Positions 32,780-42,715 of a stretch of DNA of 64,000 nt are shown in pieces (position 1 is the stretch's first letter; each line of letters starts with the position of its first letter). Made by a program: the position numbers and the translations under genes. Origin of the DNA: Carettochelys insculpta (taxonomy: Eukaryota; Chordata; Testudines; Carettochelyidae); NCBI RefSeq assembly GCF_033958435.1, contig NC_134137.1, positions 227,767,501 through 227,831,500 of the forward strand, read 5' to 3'. A model generated the notes under the pieces. That model made no database searches. It saw only the letters and a list, made by a program, of their open reading frames with translations, and had not been told where the DNA came from.

Positions 32780-33710
32780 GTTGTTAAAGTGGCTCCATGA
32801 AACACACAGTTCCTGACTGAGATCTTCTTGTAGACCTTGTCTACCAGTGCTCAGCAAGTTTTCTCCCTTTGCTGCACAGGTATTATGCAGGGACCCAGCA
32901 GGCCACTGTAATCATTGGGATATTTTTTTAACTGAGATCCAATCTTGTGTGTAAACTAATGCCAATGTCCCTTGCAAAAGCACATTTGGCTATCATTGTG
33001 CATCTGCTGAGCCAGCAGTTGAATCTTTCTTTGATGTTATTGAGGTGTCATCTTCATGAGCCAAGGCATCAAGGGGTATACTCAGTCACCTAGGATCATT
33101 ATCAGCGTTTCAGCAATACCAATGGTAATCTGCTGGTCAAGCAAGAACATTGTTGCTTTCAGTTCTCTGTGTTCTTAAAAATGTGAGCACTGACCAGCCA
33201 ATGCTGATATCAGTAAAGCATCCTGAGTGATCCACCATTGCATAACTATATGATTGTAGCTCTTTCTGTTACATGTATTTGTTTCTCATATACTTTCTGA
33301 GCATGGTGGACTGATGTTAAAATAAATATGCTCTGTATCGTCCCACCACAGTTTGGGAACCGATTACTGTAAATTTATCCAAAATGTCCAAAACATTGCC
33401 AAGAGTCATTGTTTTGCATAGCTGGAGACAATTAATGGTCCTGCACGCTTGCATGACAGCGGCACACACAGAGTAGATTTTCCAACTCCCAAATGATTGT
33501 CCGTTGACCAATAGCAATATAGTGCTATGTTTCCACAATATTATTGCCACCCGCTTCTCTGCTCTCAGTTCAGCTCTCATTCTGGTGCTCCTACACTGGA
33601 GGACAGGAGTGAGCTTGGTGCACAGATCTTGGACAGTAGGGTCTAGCACATCTGAAAATTCTGCAGCCACTGTTTATTGTCCTTAGCCTTTATTAAGGTA
33701 CAGTCCCTCC
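32780..33710 (-). pseudogene. Harbinger-type transposase relic (HARBI1-like)
   Basis: The minus strand encodes a broken PIF-Harbinger transposase of the DDE nuclease superfamily. The N-terminal part (33317-33670) reads LCTKLTPVLQCRSTRMRAEL, then EKRVAIILWKHST, FGSWKIYSVCAAVMQACRTI and MTLGNVLDILDKF, the family's helix-rich region. After stops, YAMVDHSGCFTDISIGWSV near 33230 matches the VVDHRGRFTDI-type strand and IPLDALAHED lies where the second catalytic Asp region is expected. A LHNTCAAKGEKLAEHW reading near 32870 fits the C-terminus. Frameshifts and stops make it non-functional. Terminal inverted repeats were not located, and the DIRS element at 33840 may lie inside it. Confidence 0.75.
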
Positions 33711-33839
33711 AGTCAGTGCTCATTCACTAGATCAAGAATCAGCTTTCTGCAATCTGTAGCTCTCTGTGAATGCCACCAACAACCTTGAACTGGTTTTTGC
33801 ATTTTCCAACAACAGTTTATCTTCCAAGAAATAGTCATG

Positions 33840-34022
33840 TTCTTCTTCGAGTGTCCCCGTGGGTGCTCCACCATAGGTGACGGCTTGGCTGGTGCCGCAG
33901 ATCGGATCTTCCAAGCAGTTTCTGCCGGACCGCGCATGCGCCGGCGCGCGCCGCTCCCTGGCGCGCTCCTGGCCATGTGCGCGATCCGGTCCCCGCCAGT
34001 TCCTCTCAACCGCCGTCGGCTG
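33840..34022. repeat. Left inverted terminal repeat of DIRS G
   Basis: Begins TTCTTCTTCGAGTGTCCCCG and includes ATGCGCCGGCGCGCGCCGCT. Its complement is at 39712-39890. It lacks the outer stretch of about 30 bases present at the right end. Confidence 0.9.
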
Positions 34023-34309
34023 CAGACGGAATCCGACTAGGCTAAAGCCACATAGCGTATTCAACGACTTTATTTGTTTTCTCTTTAAAGTTTTTCAGTT
34101 CTTTAGGATACCATAAGTAACCGGTTGTTATTTTGTAAAAAAAAAAAAACAAACAAGCTACGGAGGGACAGCTCAAGCCAGTCCCAGTAACAAGCGCCGG
34201 AGGCCGGGAGCTAGGGCCATCAGCCCTCCTGAGGAGGCAGGCCATCGGACGGGGAAACAGCACAAAGAAGTGCTAAGTACCCACAAACAAACGCAAAGAC
34301 TCACCAACA

Positions 34310-36567
34310 ATGTCCTCCTCAGGCTTTAAAAAATGTGAGTCCTGCCGAGAGGCGATGCCAGTGTCCGATGGGCACAGTCTATGCATAAGGTGCCTGGGGG
34401 AGTCCCATGTGGCACAAAAATGCGCCTTCTGTGCAAAGTTAATGACCAGAGCACGGAGAGACAGGGAGATGAGAATTAAACTGCTGCTTCTTGACAAGGC
34501 CCTCCAGCCAGACGTGCCGGAGCGGCCGCAGCAGGAGGGACCCTCCGGGGCCCTTAGAAGGAAAGCTGCCTCCCTCACTCCATCAGCGCAAAAATGGAGG
34601 AAAGTTTCTCCAACCCGATCCCTGCCGGCAGCAACAGTGAGCGGGACGGGAGGAGCGAGCAGCCCCCAGCCGCAGCAACAGCTGATCGGCGGCGGCACGG
34701 AGAGCCACGTGGAAGCGGCTCAGCCTCCGATGATCAGCCAGCCGCCCCGCACCGCAGGCAGGGCGGCGGCTAAGCAAGCGCCGGTACCAGCGGCACCGCA
34801 GGCAGCGGCACCGACCCCCGGGGAACCGGCGGTGCAGAGCGCGCAGGCACGTAGCCTGTAGGCGCAGAAGGACTCCGCACGTGCGGCACCGCCCTCGAGC
34901 GTGCCTAGCACGGTGCCGACGGGGCCGGGATCCCCCGCCCATCAGGGGGCGGAGTTACCTCCTCAAGGGAGGGGGAAGGCTGCACACAAGAGGAGGCACT
35001 GCAGCCCCTCTCCAGACAGGGCTGTGGAGCTCTTTTCTCACAGCCCTCCGCTCATGTTGCAGACTCCAACCAGAAGGCAGGGGCCCCCCCTAGCCTACCC
35101 GGAGCCCCCTTCTCCTTTCCTGCAATCAGCCTCCCCGTGGCTGGCACCACCCTCGCCCTTCCTGGGATTTGAATCGCTGGACTATTATGCAAAATCGCTC
35201 TCTCCAGTGTCTCGACGATCCCCCTCTCCCAGACACACAGGGTACGTGCAAAGGGAATGGTCAAGGTCACCTTCCCAGGAACAGTGCCTATACTGCCATG
35301 GTCGTCCCTACCACGCGGGGCATGGACACCATCGGCAATCTACCAGGGAGAGATCCCCACATATTACCTCGTACCCCTGAGGGCAATCGCGATCGGGGAC
35401 GGAGACTCAAGCATCCCAGGGGGGACTGGCTGTGGACCCACGAGATTTTCCCTCGCAAACCTCCAGCGAGAGAGCGCACCATCACCATCAAGAACCGGAA
35501 GGGTCCAAAGAAATGTACCCCAGCGGTTCCTCGTTTTCCTCCCCGGATGAGGCCACGGCCTTAGGGGACGTCCATCCCAAGGACGATCTCAAACAGTTTC
35601 AGGAGCTGTTTAAGAGGGTAGCTTTCACGCAAGGCATCCAGACAGCACAAGTGCAAGAGAAACATCATAAGCTCCTTAAAAATTTGAGCTCCCCGGCCTC
35701 CTCCAGAGTAGCAATCCCGCTTGATGAAGCGATCTTGGAGTCCGCCACTACCATATGGCAGACCCCGGCAACTATTCCGCCTGTCCAAAAGAGAGCGGAT
35801 AAGAAATACTTCGTGCCGGCGAAGGGCATGGAGTTCTTGTTTAGCCACCCCCAGCCAAACTCCTTGGTGGTGGAGTCCTCGCAGCAAAGATTAAAAACAT
35901 CTCAATTTAAAACAGGGGGAACGGACAAAGATGCCAAGAAGCTAGAGCTGTTCGGCAGAAAGGTCTACTCCTCCTCCACTTTAACCTTGCGAATGGCAAA
36001 TTATGCAGCGCACTTGGCGAACCATAATTTCGACAACTATGCCAGATTAACTTCCCTCATGGACTCGCTTCCAGAGGACAAAAAGCCGGTCCTCAAGGCC
36101 ATAGTGCAAGAGGGCTACGCGGCTGCGAGGATGGAAGTTCAGATTGCTTTGGACGTTGCGGACACGGCAGCACGTTCCACAGCAACTGCAGTGGTGATGC
36201 GACGGGAGTCCTGGCTCCAGACCTCGGGCATACCGAGAGATCTGCAGGCGAAGATAATCGACCTTCCCTTCGACTTGCAGAAGCTGTTTGCTGAATCAGC
36301 TGTTTGCTGTTTGCTGTTTGCTCGGTCCTTCATTCCAGTAAAGATTCAAGAGCCACACTCAGGACCCTGGGGATTTACACCCCTCCATACTCAAAGAAAA
36401 GGTACTACCCACAGCAAAGGCGGTACCAATACCAGCAACAGCACCCCCAGTATCACAGGGGTTACGAGCAAGGGCGGCATCAGCAGCACCAGCAGTACAG
36501 AACCCCCAGGCGACGCTCACAACAGGGCCGTCCGTCCTCGGGGCGGGGCCAAAGGCCACAAGTTTGA
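34310..36567 (+). pseudogene. DIRS G gag
   Basis: A gag-type protein, presumed to bind element RNA and form particles. From the ATG at 34310 the first residues hold a zinc-binding pattern: Cys9, Cys12, His22, Cys25, Cys28, His33, Cys38 and Cys41. A proline- and serine-rich middle follows (34901-35380). The conserved core begins near 35560 with LKQFQELFKRVAFTQGIQ and includes ELFGRKVYSS and VMRRESWLQTSGIP. In-frame stops occur at 34859 (TAG) and 35378 (TGA). Near 36300 a short TTTGCTG tandem repeat shifts the frame. The conserved gag C-terminus (HSSKDSRATLRTLG, then basic and glutamine-rich, ending PQV) is therefore read in the frame of 36304-36567. Confidence 0.88.
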
Positions 36568-38509
36568 CATACAAATCCAGGGCTGCGCCATCACCACCAT
36601 TGCACAAGATCATCCGAAACGACTTTTTCACCATCGCCTCCGACCATTCTACGACCAGTGGCAAAGGATCACCACAGACAAATGGGTGCTGGAGATCATA
36701 GCCACGGGGTACGCCATCCCCTTCCAGTCGCTCCCGCCGCCGCGACCCCCGCCCAAGCCCCACCCCCAGGAGGCCTCCCATGTAGCCAGGCTCAGGCAGG
36801 AGGTGGCCCACCTAGAGTTCATAGGGGCGGTGGAAAAGGTGCCGGAGCAACTGCAAGGGAAAGGGTTCTACTCTCGGTATTTCCTGACGGAGAAAAAGAC
36901 AGGAGGCTGGAGGCCCATCTTAGACCTTCGTGGCCTCAACAGGTATCTGCGCAAGCAACGTTTTCGGATGATCACTATTGCCTCCATCCTTACAGCACTG
37001 GACGATGGAGACTGGTTCGCAGCCCTCGATCTACAAGACGCGTACTTCCACATAACCATTCATCCGGCTCACCGACGTTTTCTCCGGTTCATGGTGGGCA
37101 ACGAACACTTCCAATACAAGGTCCTACCGTTTGGCCTTTCCTCGGCCCCCAGAGTCTTCACCAAGACCTTGGCAGTGGTGTCAGCCTACCTGCACAGACA
37201 GGGGGTGTTTATTTTCCCGTATCTGGATGACTGCCTGCTCAAAGGGACCTCGAAAAGGGAGGTTCTCCGCATGATACGCGTCACAGCAAACACGTTCTCC
37301 TCACTTGGCCTGGTTATCAATCTGGCAAAATCAAACATAGACCCCTCACAGGACATAGAGTTCATAGGGGCTCGCATAAACTCGGTCTCGGCGAGAGTAT
37401 ACCTACCAGAGGCTCGCTTTCGAGCCATCAGTTCCCTCGTGCAGGTCATCACCTTCAGCCCTACGGTGCCGGTCTTGACGTGCTTGCAGCTGCTGGGCCA
37501 CATGGCAGCGGCTACGTTTGTGGTACAGAACGCCAGGTTGCACATGCGCAGCATGCAACATTGGCTGGCAAGTGTATACAAGCCGGCAGTACACACCGTT
37601 CACAGGGTGGTGTCGCCCCCACCTGGGGTGCGCGAATCCCTGCAATGCTGGGTAAACCCCGGGAACTTGCTAACAGGGGTACCCTTCCATCAGCCGCAAA
37701 TATCGGTTTTCCTCACTACGGATGCCTCCCTCATAGGGTGGGGAGCGCACATGGGCGAAGAGGTGGCTCAATGACTGTGGTCACCCACGGAACAGTCTCT
37801 ACATATCAATGTTTTAGAGCTCAGAGCAGTGTTCAATGCCTGCAAACACTTTCGAGACCGTATACAAGGCAAAGTCGTCGGGATCAGTACAGACAATACC
37901 TCCACCATGTTTTACATAAACAGGCAAGGAGGAGCTCGATCCCGTACCTTATGCGCGGAAGCAATCCGCCTATGGAACTGGTGCATCACCCACGATATAA
38001 TCCTGAGAGCCTCCTACTTGCCGGGCACGCACAACGTGAAGGCAGACCAGTTGAGCAGACGTTTTGCGCTCACCCATGAGTGGCAGATCCGTCCCGATCT
38101 ACTACGGCCGATTTTCCACGCATGGGGGTTTCCCCAAATAGATCTGTTTGCCACTCAGCACAACAAACAGTGCCCACGATTCTGCTCCAGAGCAGGGCTG
38201 GGCCGGGGGTCCCTGAGGGACGCGTTCGCGATCCCGTGGGGAGGCCCCCTGCTTTACGCGTTTCCCCCCGCAGTGCTGATCCACAAGGTTCTGCAAAAAG
38301 CCAGGAGAGACAAGGCTCGGATGATCCTGATAGTCCCAACATGGGATCGCCAACCATGGTTCCCCCTACTCCTGCGCCTGTCGGACCGCCCACCGATGCC
38401 TCTTCCGGTGGCGCCGGATCTGCTCACGCAAGCCCAGGGGTCCATAGTGCATCCGCACCCCCAAAGCCTGCGACTGCAAGCGTGGCTAATCCATGGCTCA
38501 GCTCCCTAG
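36300..38509 (+). pseudogene. DIRS G reverse transcriptase and RNase H
   Basis: Copies element RNA and removes the RNA strand. Reverse transcriptase motifs are ITTDKWVLEIIATGYAIPF (about 36668-36724), GGWRPILDLRGLNRYLRK (36903-36956), DWFAALDLQDAYFHITIHP (37012-37068), VLPFGLSSAPRVFTK (37121-37165), and the catalytic FPYLDDCLLKG with YLDD at 37220-37231. RNase H follows with DASLIGWGAHMG (Asp near 37720), NVLELRAV (Glu near 37816), STDNTSTMFYIN (Asp near 37890) and GTHNVKADQLSRR. A TGA at 37772 lies between the first and second RNase H residues. Otherwise the frame is open and continues to the stop at 38507. Upstream it is fused with gag by the frame change near 36300. Confidence 0.92.
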
Positions 38510-39514
38510 AGAGCACATGCACAGTGGAAGTACAGCAAGTCCTAGAAAGTAGCAGGAGGACTTCCACTAGGAAAACCTACAAACAAAAATGGACTCGCTT
38601 CATGGCTTGGTGTTCTACCAAGCAGCTGGCCCCCCTTTCGGTGCCTATACCTACAATTCTAGAGTATTTACTGGACCTCAAGAGAGCAGGACTCTCGCTA
38701 TCCTCGTTAAAGGTCCACCTTGCCGCCATCTCGGCTTTCAGACATGAGGAGGGAGGGCACACGGTGTTCGCCCACCCTATGGTTACCAGGTTCCTCAAAG
38801 GGTTGGTAAACCTATACCCCCCTCAGAAACCGATTCCACCTTCGTGGAGCTTGGACCTGGTGCTTACCACACTCATGGGACCACCGGGCTCGCCTCCTTA
38901 CAGTAAAGACGACCTTTCTTCTTGCAATTACGTCAGCCCGTCGGGTGAGCGAGCTTGCGGCAGTCATGGCAACGCCACCCTGCACTGTCTTTTCCAAGGA
39001 GGCGGTAACCATACGGCTGCATCCAGCCTTTGTTCCCAAAGTTTCTTCCGAGTTTCACATCAATGAACCTGTTGTTCTACCCTCGTTCTATCCAAAGCCT
39101 CATAACTCCAGCGAAGAGGCGCGCCTACACCTCCTGGATGTGAGGAGGGCGCTAGCCTTCTACGTAGACAGGACCAAGTCCTTCCAAAAAACGGATAGAC
39201 TCCTGGTCTCCCTCGCTCCCAAATCTAAAGGAGAAGGTCTCTCATCGCAGAGAATCTCAAAGCACATTGTATCCTGCATAAAAATGTGCTACGAGCTCAG
39301 AAAGACTCCTTTGTCGGCCACTCCCAGGGTTCATTCCACCAGGGCGGTGGCAGCATCAACAGCCTTTTTCAAGGGCGTTGCATTGAAAGACATTTGCAGA
39401 GCGGCGACCTGGTCATCCTACGACACGTTCGCCAAACATTACGCCCTTCACAGGGTATTCCAAGAGGATACCCGTCTCTCTGCAGCGGTCCTCTCGGGGA
39501 CCAGCTGCACATAA
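38080..39514 (+). pseudogene. DIRS G tyrosine recombinase
   Basis: Integrates the circular DNA copy. The first frame (38080-38885) overlaps RNase H and includes the core-binding part RRTSTRKTYKQKWTRFMAWC and ILEYLLDLKRAGLSLSSLKV. The second frame (from about 38890 to 39514) holds the catalytic part: TSARRVSELAAVM with the first Arg (near 38950), PRVHSTRAVAAS with His-x-x-Arg (near 39330) and ATWSSYDTFAKHYAL with the Tyr nucleophile (near 39415). All four residues are present. The frame is broken near 38885-38895, where about 20-30 bases (FEPLAT region of other copies) seem to be deleted. The protein would be truncated unless repaired. Confidence 0.9.
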
Positions 39515-39550
39515 TCCGATTACCCACCACCTATCTGGGTTACTGCTGGG

Positions 39551-39656
39551 TAGTCACCTATGGTGGAGCACCCACGGGGACACTCGAAGAAGAAAGAGAA
39601 GTTACTCACCGTAGTAATGGTGGTTCTTCGAGATGTGTCCCCGTGGGTGCTCCACT
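39551..39656. repeat. Internal complementary region of DIRS G
   Basis: Holds GTCACCTATGGTGGAGCACC then GGGGACACTCGAAGAAGAA, the complement of the left end, followed directly by AGAGAAGTTACTCACCGTAG and GTTCTTCGAGATGTGTCCCC, the complement of the right end. The join between the two is at 39594-39595. Confidence 0.93.
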
Positions 39657-39711
39657 TCCCGCCCATCCTCCCCGCTTCGGATCTCTGTTAGTGTTTTGCA
39701 GGGGCAACCGA

Positions 39712-39918
39712 GGCGGTTGGTCGAGGAACTGGCGGGGACCGGATCGCGCACATGGCCAGGAGCGCGCCAGGGAGCGGCGCGCGCCGGCGCATGCGCGGTC
39801 CGGCAGAAACTGCTTGGAAGATCCGATCTGCGGCGCCGGCCAAGCCGTCACCTATGGTGGAGCACCCACGGGGACACATCTCGAAGAACCACCGTTACTA
39901 CGGTGAGTAACTTCTCTT
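39712..39918. repeat. Right inverted terminal repeat of DIRS G
   Basis: Inverse of the left repeat (GGCGCGCGCCGGCGCATGCG is the centre), with an added outer segment of about 30 bases ending TACGGTGAGTAACTTCTCTT. Confidence 0.9.
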
Positions 39919-40698
39919 TCCCTGCTGTGATGGGCTGCCTTGTGACTATGCAGTCAGTAGAGAATGGTTTATAGTGTGATTGCAATATTCATGACAATAT
40001 TACAAAGCTGTGCAGGTTCCAAGCTTTTGTCAGACACGGTTGATAGCGAGAAGGACCCATAGATTTGTGAGATTTTTATGAAGGCCTGGAAAGTATTGAA
40101 TATGGGTGACATTATGGAATGAGGAAGGTTGTATGTTGGGAAATTGACCCAGTGCCTCCTAGTCACCCCTGTTCAACTCTTCTGCTCCACCAAGTATTGG
40201 AAAAATATCTCAAAAGTCTGTGCTGGATGGCGGCTAGTTGCATCCTAGGATACCTACTCACAGAAGGCCTGTACCTAGGAATTTCTGTGGAGGGGTGCTT
40301 TTTTTGTAAATGTGCACCATGTTATTTTTTAAATATAAAGGAGTTCAAAATGAGTGTGTGTAAGAGAGGTTAATGACAAATTTGAGTGGAAACAGTGATG
40401 GGTAAAATTACTTTGTTATAGCAACCTAAACATTTCTACAGTAATAAAGGTTTTATTAAAATTACTTCTGGGGTCTTGTAATATTATAAGTGGGGGAAAA
40501 AAGAATATTCAAAATATTCCAGTCTTCTGAGGGTATGACCTGAGCCAAAGCCACCTACTCCTTGTGCACTCACATCCTCTACTCACAGTGCAACTCCTTT
40601 GCAGCAGACGTCTCCATGCACAGTAAGTGCTGTTCAGGGGTCTCTCAACTTCTCCCTCATCCTCCTCCCTTTTCCCTTAGCTAGTAGTAATGGGATGC
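39919..40698. other. Unassigned DNA
   Basis: May be the rest of the Harbinger element that hosts DIRS G, but no motif proves it. Confidence 0.35.
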
Positions 40699-41936
40699 TC
40701 ATTTAGCACCTGCACCATTCTTTCTTGCTTCTCTTCTTTTTCCTCAATGATAAGTGTATCGTCCGCAAATCTCAAGCTATTAATTCTCATCCTGTGCACC
40801 AATATCCCTTCTACCTCTTCCTTGATCTTGTCCATTGTACTCTCTAGGTGCCTGATGAAGATACTCGGCATCATCAGACCTTCTTATCTTGTACCTCTAC
40901 TTGTCCTAAACCAACTTTCCAAGTCTCCACACTTTCTCACCACTGCCTCTGCATTCTCATTGATATTCTTCAACAACGGTATCAGTCTGCTATCCACTCC
41001 ATACAACTCCAGCACTGCCGACTCTGCTTTCTGATTTATACTGTCAAATGACTTCTGAAAGTCGACAAAGCAACTGTAGATATTCTTGTTCTTTTGTCAA
41101 GCTTTCTGCGCTATCAGCCTGAGTGCCAATATCTGCTGTATGGTACTTCTGTCATTCCTGAATCCCACTTGCTCATCCACTAGATGTTCTTCTGTCTGCA
41201 ATTTCAGTCTCTCCATCAGTACCATCATCACCACCTTCAATTGTTCTGTAGTTTTTACACTCCAACACGCTTTGTTTTTTGTGTATTGTCAGTAGTACAG
41301 ATATTGTCCATTTCTTAGGTGCCTTCCCTTCTTTCCATGCTATATTACATACTTGGTGTATTTCTTGAATCATACTTTCTGTGCTGTATTTGATCATCTC
41401 TCCTATGATCTTATCATTGCCAGGGCTCTCATTGTTCTTTAGTTGTTTCACTGCTCTTTCTACTTCCTCCTTCAAAATATGTGTCCCTCTCAATGCTTAG
41501 CAGTGATGTCTCTTTCAGTTCTTCGATCATTCTCTCTGAGACACTCAGGGCCAAATGTGCTTTGGTACAGATCAGTACAATATCTTGCCCATTGCTGCAC
41601 AACCTTCTTCTTGTTCACGAGCACCTCATCATTCTCGTCGTTGATTGCCAGCTGCTTTGGCTGCCACTTCCTATTAATATTCCTGATTATCTTATACATC
41701 TCCCTGGTCTTAGACTTGCTATAAGACCTTTCTATATCTTCACACTGCTCCTCTAACCATTTTGCCTTATCCATTCTAGTACTTTCCTTACCTCGTTGCA
41801 TTTCACTCTATTATTGCTCTTCCTCTTTGCTGGAATCATCCCTTCTGATCTTCAACTCTCTCTTCTCCTGGACCAACTTCAGTGTCTCCTGTGTACTCCA
41901 ATTCTTATTGATCTTCTCTTCTTTTGGAACTTTCTG
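40699..41936 (-). pseudogene. LINE reverse transcriptase, inverted 5' part
   Basis: Read on the minus strand from 41936 down, the linker before reverse transcriptase shows AKWLEEQCEDIERSYSKSKT and REMYKIIRNINRKWQPKQL (41490-41801). The polymerase start follows with ILKEEVERAVKQLKNNESPG (41173-41493) and TIHKKQSVLECKNYRTI. The end at 40680-40874 holds INSLRFADDTLIIEEKEEKQ, the catalytic FADD box. Several frame shifts occur. The role would be target-primed reverse transcription. Confidence 0.8.
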
Positions 41937-42715
41937 TTATCATTGAAGAAGACAAAGAAAAGCTAGCAAGAACAGTGCAGGTGCTAAATGAGGAAGGGAA
42001 GTGGTACAGACTGATCATTAACATTGATAAAATGAAGACAATGGTATTTGGAGATAAAATAGGCAGGAATATAAGTGTAAATGGGATTGAATTAGAGAAT
42101 ATAGAGAAGTTTACATATCGGGGGCAACATGATGTATGATCGAGTCTGTAAGAAGGAAATAACTAGAATAGCAAATGCAAGAATGAGTTTGAAGGCAAGG
42201 GATAAGATCTGAAAAAGCAAAGCAATTAGCTTAGAAGCAAAGTTGAGTGTCTTGAAAATATGTGTATTCAGCAGCATGTTGTACAGATGTGAAACATGGG
42301 TGATAATGAAAGATTTGAAAGAAAAGGATATTGGCGTTTGAGAGGAATTGTTACAGGAAGATCCTGAGAATAGGATGGATGCAGAAGGTCACCAGTGAGG
42401 AATTATATAGAAAGATACAGCCGAAAGAGAACCTGCAGCAGAATGTTATACGATAGAAGCTACAGCTATTCAAGCATGTCTGCAGAATGAACAATGAGCG
42501 AAAAGTCAAAGAGCCTCGTGTTTGGCATAATGGACGGTTCGAATAGGAGAGGCAGACCCCACAGAGAATGGGTAGATGATATAGTAGATTGGTGCAGAGC
42601 TAGCCTACAGAAACTAAGCCATTCCACACTCAACAGGGAAGGATGGAAGGAAATAGTGAGGGAGGGATCAGATGCCAATGGGTGCTGAGCCCATGGTGGT
42701 TGATGATGATGGTGA
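41937..42715 (+). pseudogene. LINE reverse transcriptase, direct 3' part
   Basis: Starts just after the catalytic box: IIEEDKEKLARTVQVLNEEG, YRLIINIDKMKTMVFG and ISVNGIELENIEKFTYRG. The C-terminal part contains NRRGRPHREWVDDIVDWCRA and LQKLSHSTLNREGWKEI, also seen in the fragment at 13190-13440. Stops near 42138 and later show decay. Confidence 0.8.

Larger units (their letters stand above)
33840..39918 (+). mobile_element. DIRS retrotransposon (G), nearly complete
   Basis: The best-preserved DIRS element in the window, about 6.1 kb. In order it carries a left inverted terminal repeat, gag, overlapping reverse transcriptase/RNase H, overlapping tyrosine recombinase, an internal complementary region and a right inverted terminal repeat. 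It has higher GC and many CpG sites compared with its AT-rich flanks. The reading frame is interrupted by only three stops and two frame breaks, so it is much younger than the copies at 1-15 kb. No target duplication is seen, as expected for recombinase-mediated circle insertion. Confidence 0.93.
40699..42715 (+). mobile_element. LINE with 5' inversion
   Basis: A non-LTR retrotransposon of uncertain clade. The 5' part (40699-41936) is inverted and read on the minus strand. The 3' part (41937-42715) is read on the plus strand. The two parts meet at the reverse transcriptase FADD region, with about 50 bases present in both. It ends in a CCATGGTGG and (TGATGA) tail. This is the structure expected from twin priming. 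Confidence 0.8.

Noticed and set aside
33732..34942. Arg-rich frames antisense to DIRS G
   Set aside because: Shadow frames of the GC-rich terminal repeat and gag; no family features.
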